From: Methanobacteriota archaeon
GTDB taxonomy: Archaea; Thermoplasmatota; Thermoplasmata; RBG-16-68-12
Assembly: GCA_005879015.1 (NCBI GenBank)
Contig: VBMC01000062.1
Location: 1 to 8,104 of the forward strand
Length of the DNA stretch: 8,104 nt
Reading direction: 5' to 3'
Position 1 is the stretch's first letter. Every line of letters begins with the position of its first letter. The notes under the pieces are model-generated. The model ran no database searches. It had not been told where the DNA came from and saw only the letters and a list, made by a program, of their open reading frames with translations. A program made the position numbers and the translations under genes. This document shows positions 1 through 5,493 of the stretch, piece after piece.

Positions 1-223
1 CGTCCTCATGTCGCAGCCGGACGCGAACCGCCGCCGCTCTACGACCGCCGTGAACTACCTGACCGCCGTCGGGGCCGCGATCGGGGTGGCGATGCTCGGA
101 GATCAGACGACCCCGGGGCCCGGCGTCCATCCGCCCGAAACGTTGGACCGGGAACGTGTGTTCAAGGAATGGGCGGCCCGGGAGCTGCCGATGCAGTGGT
201 CCGAGCGGGCGGTCGCGGCCTGA
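1..223 (+). CDS. C-terminal fragment, possibly saccharopine dehydrogenase-like (partial)
   Basis: The reading frame is open from the left edge to a TGA at 221-223, so this is probably the 3' end of a longer gene rather than a 71-residue protein starting at the ATG at base 8. The visible part has a Thr/Ala/Gly-rich helix (TTAVNYLTAVGAAIGVAMLG), then GPGVHPPETLDRERVFKEW and a short tail. A helix ending in a small-residue stretch, followed by a G-V-x-P-P-E-x-L turn and a closing acidic helix, is how I remember the C-terminus of saccharopine dehydrogenase/reductase-like oxidoreductases; no catalytic residue is visible. It converges on the aldehyde dehydrogenase with only 16 bases between the stop codons. 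The family call is a tentative recollection; the open frame is seen directly. It could also be a small helical protein of unknown function. Confidence 0.45.
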   Translation, partial: VLMSQPDANRRRSTTAVNYLTAVGAAIGVAMLGDQTTPGPGVHPPETLDRERVFKEWAARELPMQWSERAVAA

Positions 224-239
224 ATATTGCGACCGAACC

Positions 240-1745
240 TCACGTCGGATCGCCGAACGTGATGTAATGCCACGGCTTGCGCACGGCATCCGTCAGGTCG
301 ATGAACACATGCTTGATCTGTGTGTACTCTTCCAGGCTGTAGACGGAAAGGTCTTTGCCGAACCCGCTCTGCTTGAATCCGCCGTGCGGCATCTCGCTCA
401 CGATCGGGAGATGCTCGTTGATCTCGACCGCGCCAAATCGAAGCGCGTTCGCGACGCGATGTGCACGTTGCACGTCCTTCGTCCAGACGGAGGAATAGAG
501 GCCGTAGACGACATCGTTCGCCGCCTCGATCGCCTCCGCCTCGTCCGAGAACTTCTGGACGTTCACGACGGGTCCGAAGACCTCCTCGCGGGCGATTCGC
601 ATGGAGGGATCCGTGTCGACGAAGGCGGTGGGTTCGTAGTACCATCCCTTCTCGAAGGCCTTGCCCTTCGGCCGCTGGCCGCCGAGCGCGAGCTTCGCTC
701 CTTCGTCCGAGCCGATTTCGACGTAGTCCTCGACCTTCTCCCGTTGCTTCGACGAGACGAGCGGCCCGAGGTCCGTTGATCGTTGGAGCGGATCGCCCAT
801 GCGGACCGTCTTGAGCCGCTCGACGAACTTGTCCTGGAACTTCTTGTACACCCTGTCCTGGACGATGAAACGCGCGGCCTGCGTGCAATCCTGTCCGCCG
901 TTCACCATGGAGGCCGCGACGGCTCCTTCCGCCGCGGCGGCGATGTTCGCGTCCTCGAAGACGACGAAAGGGGCCTTGCCGCCGAGCTCCAGGTGGAGCT
1001 TCTTCACGTTCGAGGTCGCCGCTTTCATGATCTCCTTCCCCGTCGCGGTGTCACCGGTTAGGGAGACCATGTCGACCTTGTCGCTCGATGCGAGTTCGTT
1101 CCCGACGACGGCCCCGGGACCCGTGATCAGGTTCACGGTGCCGGCGGGAATTCCCGCCGCCTCGATCAGCTTCCCGAGCTCGAGCGTCGTGAGCGGCGTC
1201 AGAGACGCGGGCTTCAGGACGGCCGTATTCCCCGCGGCGAGCGCGGGCGCGAGCTTCCAGATGGCCATCATGAACGGATAGTTCCACGGCGTGATCTGGC
1301 CGATCACCCCGATCGGCTCCCGCCGGATCACGCTCGTCGCGCCGTACGCGTATTCCATCGACGCCTGCCCTGTCAACGTGCGGGAGGCGCCCGCCATGAA
1401 CCGCAGGTTGTCTACGCTGAACGGCAGGTCGCCGTCTCGGGCCTGTTTGATCGTCTTCCCTTGGTTCTGCGATTCGAGCGGAGCGAGGCGGTCCATGTCT
1501 GCCTCGATGAGGTTCGCGAGCTTGAACAGGGCCGCGGCGCGGTCCCCCGGCGTCATGCGAGGCCACTTGCCTTTGTCGAAGGCCGCTCGGGCCGCGTCGA
1601 TGGCCGCCCGCGTATCCTGCAGGTCCGACTGCGGCACGGCGGCGATCGTGCCACCGGTCGCGGGGTTGATCACCGTGTACGTGTCTTCCGTATGCGACGA
1701 CACCCATTCTCCGTTCACGAAGTTGAGATACTCGGACTTCCCCAC
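240..1745 (-). CDS. NAD(P)-dependent aldehyde dehydrogenase, 4-aminobutanal/betaine-aldehyde type
   Basis: Full-length (501 residues) cytosolic enzyme that oxidises an aldehyde to a carboxylate with NAD(P)+. The family hallmarks are present: TPWNYP with the oxyanion Asn155, Lys178 in LKPA for cofactor binding, SLTGDTATG at 228-236, the general base Glu253 in HLELGGKAP, the nucleophile Cys287 in NGGQDC, and EEVFGPV at 387-393 with Glu388 for the nicotinamide ribose. The GQDC context and the C-terminal VSEMPHGGFKQSGFGKDLS segment resemble gamma-aminobutyraldehyde dehydrogenase (PatD/YdcW), so an amino-aldehyde substrate is likely but not proven. I chose the GTG at 1745 because GGGAG lies 8 bases upstream and the protein then begins where the family usually does. 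The frame stays open to 2339, but that stretch has no family similarity. The gene is last in a leftward cluster after an aminotransferase, suggesting oxidation of an aldehyde from amine or amino-acid breakdown. Confidence 0.93.
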   Translation of the reverse strand: MGKSEYLNFVNGEWVSSHTEDTYTVINPATGGTIAAVPQSDLQDTRAAIDAARAAFDKGKWPRMTPGDRAAALFKLANLIEADMDRLAPLESQNQGKTIKQARDGDLPFSVDNLRFMAGASRTLTGQASMEYAYGATSVIRREPIGVIGQITPWNYPFMMAIWKLAPALAAGNTAVLKPASLTPLTTLELGKLIEAAGIPAGTVNLITGPGAVVGNELASSDKVDMVSLTGDTATGKEIMKAATSNVKKLHLELGGKAPFVVFEDANIAAAAEGAVAASMVNGGQDCTQAARFIVQDRVYKKFQDKFVERLKTVRMGDPLQRSTDLGPLVSSKQREKVEDYVEIGSDEGAKLALGGQRPKGKAFEKGWYYEPTAFVDTDPSMRIAREEVFGPVVNVQKFSDEAEAIEAANDVVYGLYSSVWTKDVQRAHRVANALRFGAVEINEHLPIVSEMPHGGFKQSGFGKDLSVYSLEEYTQIKHVFIDLTDAVRKPWHYITFGDPT

Positions 1746-1766
1746 CCGATTCACTCCCGATGGAGT

Positions 1767-1789
1767 CCCGCTAGCGCGAGCGGGCGCTA
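1767..1789 (-). promoter_or_regulatory. Two overlapping, mutually exclusive hairpins before the aldehyde dehydrogenase
   Basis: CCCGCT at 1767-1772 pairs with AGCGGG at 1779-1784 around a 6-base loop. The overlapping arms TAGCGC at 1772-1777 and GCGCTA at 1784-1789 form a second 6-bp stem. The two cannot form together. They lie about 20-45 bases upstream of the GTG start at 1745, in the gap after the small upstream gene. An RNA switch, a protein site or chance in GC-rich DNA are all possible. Only the pairing is seen; function is inferred. Confidence 0.3.
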
Positions 1790-1814
1790 AGTAGCTTTCG
1801 AGCAAGGCGAGCGA

Positions 1815-1831
1815 GGACTCTGAAGGAGTCC
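1815..1831 (-). other. Small hairpin just after the stop codon of the small basic protein
   Basis: GGACTC (1815-1820) and GAGTCC (1826-1831) form a perfect 6-bp stem around a 5-base loop, starting 2 bases past the stop codon of the leftward small ORF (stop at 1834-1836). There is no U-run after it on the transcribed strand, so it is not a classical intrinsic terminator. It could mark a transcript end or processing site, or be chance. Confidence 0.3.
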
Positions 1832-1833
1832 GG

Positions 1834-2061
1834 TCACTCTTGCTTGCGGCTGCCTTCTCTGTCTCCGGGCCTTCCCTTCTTGGGCCGCTTCGCGGCCTTC
1901 TGGGCGTACTCGATTTCGCGCTCCACGAAGACGAGGGCCCCCGCCACCGTGGCGCCCGCGGTCCGTACGAACGCGTCTGCGAACTTACCGCCGGCTGCGG
2001 CGACTTCTTCGACCCGGCCTGCAACGTCGTGAAGGAATCCCATGGTCCCAATCGGGGACAT
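1834..2061 (-). CDS. Small basic-tailed protein of unknown function
   Basis: I do not recognise this 75-residue product. It begins with MSPIGTMGFLHDV, continues as an Ala/Gly/Val-rich helical stretch (about residues 12-46, including AGATVAGALVFVEREIEY), and ends in a lysine/arginine-rich tail (KAAKRPKKGRPGDREGSRKQ, about 55-74). The middle is moderately hydrophobic but carries charges, so an amphipathic helix is likelier than a true membrane span. The tail could bind nucleic acid or acidic lipid. It lies 27 bases after the aminotransferase and 88 before the aldehyde dehydrogenase on the same strand, so it is probably co-transcribed with both. Neither the ATG at 2061 nor the in-frame ATG at 2043 has a clear Shine-Dalgarno. 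A real gene is favoured because it fills the gap on the cluster strand with a protein-like composition. If not real, 1746-2088 is non-coding. Confidence 0.5.
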   Translation of the reverse strand: MSPIGTMGFLHDVAGRVEEVAAAGGKFADAFVRTAGATVAGALVFVEREIEYAQKAAKRPKKGRPGDREGSRKQE

Positions 2062-2073
2062 GCGTCCGGGCCT

Positions 2074-2092
2074 ATGAGCCTGTTGGGCTCAT
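2074..2092 (-). other. Hairpin overlapping the aminotransferase stop codon
   Basis: ATGAGCC (2074-2080) and GGCTCAT (2086-2092) form a perfect 7-bp stem with a 5-base loop. It contains the aminotransferase stop codon (2089-2091 on the minus strand) and covers most of the 27-base gap to the next gene. No U-rich run follows. It may influence mRNA processing or coupling between the two genes; this is inference. Confidence 0.35.
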
Positions 2093-3192
2093 TTCGCGAG
2101 GGTCTCCATGACTGCGGGGAATGCACTCGCGAACCGTTTCGCGTCGGATTCGGGGACGGTGAAGGATACCCGGAGGAATTTGCCTCCGTGCCTCCTCGAC
2201 AAGTAGGATCCAGCGCGAGTATGCACCAGGTGATCGAACAACAGGCGTTCCTCGACCGTCTCGGGATTGACGCCGGTCTCGGACAGGTCGACCACGAACA
2301 TGTTGGCGTTCGATGGGTAGACTGGCAATGAAGCCCCATCGACCTTCTCGACCGCGCGACGAATCGCCGCCTGATTCAGCTCGCACGTTTTTCGGACCTC
2401 GGGGAGCCACTCCTTCTTCGTCTGGAGCGCCGCGAGGGCGGCTCGCTGGGCGAGCACGTTCACGCCGAGGACGTTCGTGTCAAATCGCCGGAGGGCCTTC
2501 ATCACGGTCCCGCCGGGAGGCGCCACCAACGCTCCGATACGCATTCCCGCGAGGCCGGGCCCCTTGCTGAATGAGTACGATGTCAAGGTCTGCTCCGGAT
2601 AGAACGCGGACGCGAGGACATGGCCCTTGTTGAAGTCCCGGTAGGTGACGTCGTTGAGGAGCCACAGGTCGCGGTCGCGCGCGACGTCGGAGAGGCCGCG
2701 AACCTGATCGCGGGTGTAGCTGGAACCGAGGGGATTGTTCGGATCGATCAAGAGGAGCATCTTCGTCGCCGGGGTGATCGAGGCGTTCGCCCATTCCGGC
2801 GTGAGGACGTACGGCTTCCGATAGATGTCGACCTCGACGGCCTTCGCTTCAGACATGGCGACTTGGTCGTGGATCGGGAGGAAGGACGGATCGGTGGAGA
2901 GGACCTCGTTCCCGGGACCGAGGAGCGACCGGGTCGCTATATATTCCCCCTCGATCCCGCCGTTCGTGAGGAGCACGTCGAAACCTTCGAGGCCGAGATC
3001 CTCCAGGATCGCCTCTACGAGGCCGGGCACTCCGGCCTTTCGCGGATAGAGGTTGAACTCTCGCTCGTCGACGCTCCGCCGGATCGCCTCGAGGATGGCG
3101 GGATGCACCGGGAGCGTGTTCGTGTTCTGCGACATCCAGGCCACCTCCCGGCGGTGCTGATGGGCAAACTCAAAATTGTCCTTTGACGACAC
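2089..3192 (-). CDS. PLP-dependent aminotransferase, class I/II (fold type I)
   Basis: A 367-residue, full-length fold type I enzyme that moves an amino group between an amino acid and a 2-oxo acid. Visible landmarks: Asn153 in DPNNPLG for the PLP pyridine oxygen, Asp181 and Tyr184 in LNDVTYRD for the PLP ring, the Schiff-base Lys210 in SYSFSKGPGLAGMRIG, Arg218 for the phosphate, and Arg341 in FLRVSFTVPE, the position that usually binds the substrate carboxylate. The WMSQNTN opening resembles histidinol-phosphate and aspartate aminotransferase-like archaeal proteins; substrate cannot be assigned. The start is taken as the GTG at 3192, with GAGGTGG 6 bases upstream and a TATA-like box at 3235-3243. 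An in-frame ATG at 3135 has an even stronger GGGAGGTGG 5 bases before it and could be an additional or the true start. It is first in a leftward cluster with the small protein and aldehyde dehydrogenase. Confidence 0.92.
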   Translation of the reverse strand: MSSKDNFEFAHQHRREVAWMSQNTNTLPVHPAILEAIRRSVDEREFNLYPRKAGVPGLVEAILEDLGLEGFDVLLTNGGIEGEYIATRSLLGPGNEVLSTDPSFLPIHDQVAMSEAKAVEVDIYRKPYVLTPEWANASITPATKMLLLIDPNNPLGSSYTRDQVRGLSDVARDRDLWLLNDVTYRDFNKGHVLASAFYPEQTLTSYSFSKGPGLAGMRIGALVAPPGGTVMKALRRFDTNVLGVNVLAQRAALAALQTKKEWLPEVRKTCELNQAAIRRAVEKVDGASLPVYPSNANMFVVDLSETGVNPETVEERLLFDHLVHTRAGSYLSRRHGGKFLRVSFTVPESDAKRFASAFPAVMETLAK

Positions 3193-3234
3193 GGTTGGCC
3201 ACCTCGGAGTCGGACGAGCGAGGCCTCGACCGGA

Positions 3235-3243
3235 ACATATCGC
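3235..3243 (-). promoter_or_regulatory. Candidate TATA box for the leftward aminotransferase cluster
   Basis: On the minus strand this reads CGATATGTT, the only AT-rich patch in the aminotransferase upstream region. A start about 26 bases downstream (near 3212) would give a leader of roughly 20 bases that contains the GAGGTGG ribosome-binding site. The spacing fits an archaeal promoter; the box itself is a weak match. Confidence 0.4.
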
Positions 3244-3270
3244 TTGCGGTCGGCTCGATTCCCCGCAAGC
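3242..3270. repeat. Perfect 8-bp inverted repeat in the divergent intergenic region
   Basis: GCTTGCGG (3242-3249) and CCGCAAGC (3263-3270) are perfect inverted copies with a 13-base spacer. They lie just upstream of the aminotransferase TATA candidate and about 30 bases upstream of the vapB promoter. A regulator dimer contacting two half-sites about two helical turns apart (21 bases centre to centre) would suit this spacing; a hairpin is also possible. Confidence 0.4.
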
Positions 3271-3297
3271 TCTGGTTCTCTCCGTGTCCGTCGAGGC

Positions 3298-3313
3298 AGA
3301 AAGGTCATATATA
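3298..3313 (+). promoter_or_regulatory. vapBC promoter: BRE-like element plus TATA box
   Basis: AGAAAGG (3298-3304) is a purine-rich BRE-like element, followed by the AT-rich TATA box within CATATATAC (3306-3314). The TATA centre is about 25 bases before the vapB ATG at 3336, so transcription should start at or next to the start codon, giving a leaderless mRNA. The same AGAAAGG precedes the tRNA promoter in this window. Confidence 0.7.
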
Positions 3314-3318
3314 CGTAG

Positions 3319-3334
3319 ACGTATACGTATACGT
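3319..3334. promoter_or_regulatory. 16-bp palindrome, probable vapBC operator
   Basis: ACGTATACGTATACGT is a perfect palindrome and is also built of a repeated TATACG unit. It fills the space between the TATA box and the vapB start codon. VapB antitoxins typically bind palindromes at their own promoter to repress it, and a protein here would block transcription initiation. The palindrome is seen directly; the operator role is inferred from the family. Confidence 0.65.
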
Positions 3335-3335
3335 T

Positions 3336-3539
3336 ATGCCGGCAAGGACGACGGTCCTCTTGCGGGAGGATGTAAAGGACCACCTGTTGAGGAAGGTCGG
3401 GCCCAGAGGTCTTTCGGACGCGATCAACGAAATCCTGGCAAAGAGTTTGTTCCGTTCGAGAGAGACGCTGTTCGGGGCGGATCCTTGGTTGAACACGAAG
3501 GGCTTGCGAGACGAACGCGAGGCCCATGAAGACCTTTGA
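3336..3539 (+). CDS. vapB: VapB-type antitoxin
   Basis: This 67-residue protein pairs with the PIN toxin encoded directly downstream. The N-terminal half (TTVLLREDVKDHLLRK, then GLSDAINEILAKSLF) matches the pattern of small archaeal VapB antitoxins: a short strand and two helices, probably a ribbon-helix-helix DNA-binding dimer. The C-terminal part (about residues 43-67, with FGADPWL and an acidic end) is the part expected to wrap around and inhibit VapC. The ATG at 3336 is chosen because the domain starts there and the TATA box predicts a leaderless transcript; the frame extends upstream to 3183, but that stretch contains the promoter and is not protein-like. It overlaps the toxin gene by 14 bases, which suggests translational coupling. 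It probably autoregulates through the palindrome at 3319-3334. Confidence 0.88.
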   Translation: MPARTTVLLREDVKDHLLRKVGPRGLSDAINEILAKSLFRSRETLFGADPWLNTKGLRDEREAHEDL

Positions 3540-3894
3540 TTCCTGGGCTTGGGTGGAGTACTTTCGCGGCTCGCGAGCGGGCGCCGAAGTCAAGGCCCTG
3601 CTCGAAGGGAAGGAGGTCCTGTTCACGCCGGCCGTCTGCCTTGCGGAGATCCGAGCCAAGTACCTCCGAGAGGGGCACGATCCTACGGATCGCATCCGGT
3701 TCATCAAGCTCCGGACCTCGGTCATCGACGTGGGAGCACCCGTGGCCGAGGACGCGGCGGACCGGAAGGTCCACGACGGTTTGCATATGGTCGACGCGAT
3801 GGTGCTCGCCTCCGCCCGTTCGCGAGGATCGGACCTGTTAACGGGCGACAAGCACTTCCGCGGACTCCCGAACGTGATCCTGTTGTCGCAATGA
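3526..3894 (+). CDS. vapC: VapC-type PIN-domain ribonuclease toxin
   Basis: This 122-residue PIN-domain protein is the expected length for a VapC toxin, a metal-dependent endoribonuclease that cleaves tRNA or rRNA when not held by its antitoxin. The acidic residues of the active site are all visible: Asp5 in MKTFDSWAW, Glu41 in CLAEIRAKY, Asp90 in HMVDAMVLASAR and Asp108 in LLTGDKHF. The fold appears intact, with a final strand (NVILLS). The ATG overlaps the vapB end, and a weak GAGG lies just upstream, as is common for coupled toxin-antitoxin genes. Nothing suggests decay, so the module may be active. The RNA target cannot be inferred from sequence. Confidence 0.93.
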   Translation: MKTFDSWAWVEYFRGSRAGAEVKALLEGKEVLFTPAVCLAEIRAKYLREGHDPTDRIRFIKLRTSVIDVGAPVAEDAADRKVHDGLHMVDAMVLASARSRGSDLLTGDKHFRGLPNVILLSQ

Positions 3895-3957
3895 CGCGCC
3901 TTCGGTCCGCATCGGACGGGACGCAAGCCATTTCCGGCGACACGCCTTGCCACCTTC

Positions 3958-4479
3958 ATGACTCTTAGCGGAAGGCATATCGTCGTGCTCGCCGAAGACG
4001 GCCACGAGGACCTCGAACTGTGGGTTCCGTACTATCGTTTGATCGAGGAGGGGGCCGAGGTCGTCCACGCGGGGCACGAGAAGCGGATCTATAGTTCCAA
4101 GCACTCGTATCCGTGCGAAGTCGACATAAAAGCGGCCGACCTGAAGTCGAAGGATTTCGACGCCGTCGTAATTCCAGGAGGGGTCGCGGGACCGGACCGG
4201 ATGCGCCAGCACAAGGAGATCCTGGCCTTTGTCCGATCGATGAACGACGCCCGCAAGATCGTCGCATCGATTTGTCATGCAGCCTGGGTGCCGATCAGCG
4301 CGGACATCGTGAAAGGCCGCCGGATGACCTCGTACGCCAGCGTGCGGGACGATTGCATCAACGCCGGCGCGGATTGGGTGGACCAAGAGTGCGTCGTGGA
4401 CGGGAACTTGATCACGTCGCGTTTCCCGGACGATCTGCCCGCATTCTGCCACGCGATTGTGGCCGCGCTGACGAAGTGA
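3958..4479 (+). CDS. PfpI/DJ-1 family protein (deglycase/protease-like)
   Basis: This 173-residue cytosolic protein belongs to the class I glutamine-amidotransferase-like DJ-1/PfpI superfamily. Catalytic features are conserved: the nucleophile elbow ASICHAAW with Cys106 and His107, and Glu17 in GHEDLEL, which in Pyrococcus PfpI/PH1704 supports the cysteine. Other matching segments are VVIPGGVAGPDRMR, TSYASVRDD and the INAGADWVDQE(C)VVDGN-ITSR stretch, so the match runs end to end. Members have been described as intracellular proteases, glyoxalase III-like enzymes or protein deglycases; sequence does not decide which. The ATG at 3958 has no Shine-Dalgarno and I see no TATA box in the 63-base gap after vapC, so it may be read through from vapBC or use a weak leaderless promoter. 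The tRNA gene follows on the same strand with its own promoter. Confidence 0.92.
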   Translation: MTLSGRHIVVLAEDGHEDLELWVPYYRLIEEGAEVVHAGHEKRIYSSKHSYPCEVDIKAADLKSKDFDAVVIPGGVAGPDRMRQHKEILAFVRSMNDARKIVASICHAAWVPISADIVKGRRMTSYASVRDDCINAGADWVDQECVVDGNLITSRFPDDLPAFCHAIVAALTK

Positions 4480-4543
4480 CGAACGGACGTTTGAGTTTGG
4501 CACCGTGACGACAACCTGCTGGACGCCGATGGACGGGCCCGGA

Positions 4544-4558
4544 AGAAAGGCTTAAACC
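4544..4558 (+). promoter_or_regulatory. tRNA-Val promoter (BRE-like element plus TATA box)
   Basis: AGAAAGG (4544-4550) is followed at once by CTTAAACC (4551-4558). The TATA centre is about 30 bases before the first tRNA base, a normal archaeal distance that allows a short 5' leader for RNase P. The purine heptamer is identical to the one before vapB. Confidence 0.7.
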
Positions 4559-4583
4559 GCATCGGAGGTTTGGCGCGGTCGCT

Positions 4584-4656
4584 GGGCTCGTGGTCTAGTG
4601 GTTATGACATCGCCTTGACATGGCGAAGGTCACCGGTTCGAATCCGGTCGAGCCCA
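4584..4656 (+). tRNA. tRNA-Val (anticodon GAC)
   Basis: A complete 73-base cloverleaf. The acceptor stem GGGCTCG pairs with CGAGCCC (4649-4655), with discriminator A at 4656. The D arm spans 4593-4608, the anticodon stem TCGCC/GGCGA encloses loop TTGACAT with GAC at 4617-4619, and the T stem ACCGG/CCGGT encloses TTCGAAT. GAC reads valine codons GUC and GUU. There is no intron and CCA is not encoded, as is usual in archaea. No copy of its 3' end appears elsewhere in the window, so there is no sign of integration at this tRNA. Confidence 0.97.
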
Positions 4657-4777
4657 CTCCTATTCCCAGAAGCAATCCCGGTCGGCTACCGTCGCGACGT
4701 TATCCCGAACCAGATTCGCCTCAAAGGTTTTCGGCAGCCAAAGGCGCCGCCGACGCACGGATTCACCGTGCCGGTCT

Positions 4778-5395
4778 TCAACCAACTCGATGGTCGCTTC
4801 CGCCCGGCACCAGCCATTCTGTCGCCTCCCACGCGAGTTCGACGCGAGCTTGGCCACCGCTAATGCGGTGTCGGCGTACCGCTGCCACGATGAACACGGC
4901 GCCCCCGAATTCGGCTTCGTCGAGGATCTTCACCCGACGCGGCATGAACCTGAACAAAGCGTATGAGCGCAGTTGTGCGGCCTGCCGCCGTTCCGCGGGT
5001 GTCGTCCCTTTCATCCATTGGGCGAAGGCAGGGAACCGTGTCGCGTAAATCGCTTCCGCAACGCCCCCTTGATGACCTCGGGCCTGGCGGCCAACACCAA
5101 AAAGTTGGATCCCTCTCCCAGGAGCCTCCCACCTCTGATTCGAGTTGAAGACCGTCATGGCCATGGATGGGTTGGCCAGCAGGTTCCGGCAATGAAGGGA
5201 TCCGGGGTCCGACAGGAAGTACAGCTCGAGGTTCGGCGAATACGCGAAGAACGCGGTGTTGATGTGGGCTCGATTCCCTCGGGCGACCGTCGCGATCGAG
5301 CAGAGTTTTGTCTCGGCCAGGACGCGCAGCACGATCGTCCGAATCCGCCGCTCAGAGATGCGTTCTCGTGTCCGTTTGACTGTCGTATGCTTCAC
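4778..5395 (-). CDS. Pyridoxamine 5'-phosphate oxidase-like flavin-binding (split-barrel) protein
   Basis: This 205-residue protein contains a PNPOx-like split beta-barrel at about residues 25-105. Recognisable segments are LAETKLCSIATV, HINTAFFAYSPNLELYFLSD, HCRNLLANPSMAMTVFNS and IQLFGVGRQA, the usual order in this family (substrate-side strand, barrel strands, the H-x-x-N-L-x-x-N-P helix, then the strand with the G-x-G turn). A later PRRVKILDEAEFG piece (152-164) is also typical. Members bind FMN, F420 or heme; the cofactor here is uncertain. The last 40 residues or so go past the usual domain end and look unstructured. The start is uncertain: the GTG at 5395 follows a stop codon 12 bases upstream and has no clear Shine-Dalgarno, and an in-frame GTG at 5332 lies just before the domain. 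It stands alone, divergent from the class III aminotransferase. Confidence 0.85.
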   Translation of the reverse strand: MKHTTVKRTRERISERRIRTIVLRVLAETKLCSIATVARGNRAHINTAFFAYSPNLELYFLSDPGSLHCRNLLANPSMAMTVFNSNQRWEAPGRGIQLFGVGRQARGHQGGVAEAIYATRFPAFAQWMKGTTPAERRQAAQLRSYALFRFMPRRVKILDEAEFGGAVFIVAAVRRHRISGGQARVELAWEATEWLVPGGSDHRVG

Positions 5396-5493
5396 TCGTC
5401 CGATTTATCGATCAGGCTCCGATTCCATCAACGGCCTGGATGTTCTTGGATCAGGATGTCGAGGGCCATGGGGTCCGAGAACGCGACACGTCC

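Noticed and set aside
1746..2339. In-frame N-terminal extension of the aldehyde dehydrogenase to 699 residues
   Set aside because: The extra 198 codons are low-complexity Ser/Arg/Pro-rich and antisense-like, overlap the small protein and the aminotransferase on the same strand, and a good GGGAG site marks the GTG at 1745.
3183..3335. Upstream extension of the vapB frame by 51 codons
   Set aside because: The region contains the BRE, TATA box and operator palindrome, and the antitoxin fold begins right after the ATG at 3336.
3336..3894. vapBC as part of a larger defence island
   Set aside because: No other defence, phage or mobile genes are present; the pair stands alone among metabolic genes.
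3905..3917. GTCCG-CAT-CGGAC hairpin after vapC as a terminator
   Set aside because: Only 5 bp with a 3-base loop and no T-run; such stems are expected by chance in this GC-rich sequence.
3015..3959. 314-codon minus-strand frame spanning vapBC and the divergent intergenic region
   Set aside because: It runs across two promoters, the 16-bp palindrome and three well-supported genes, and its Arg/Ser-rich product shows no domain.
4584..4656. tRNA-Val as an integration (att) site
   Set aside because: No second copy of the tRNA 3' end, no integrase and no mobile genes are visible; flanking genes look like ordinary metabolism.
4657..4777. Possible second RNA gene or terminator after the tRNA
   Set aside because: I found no cloverleaf, T-rich stretch or repeat in these 121 bases.
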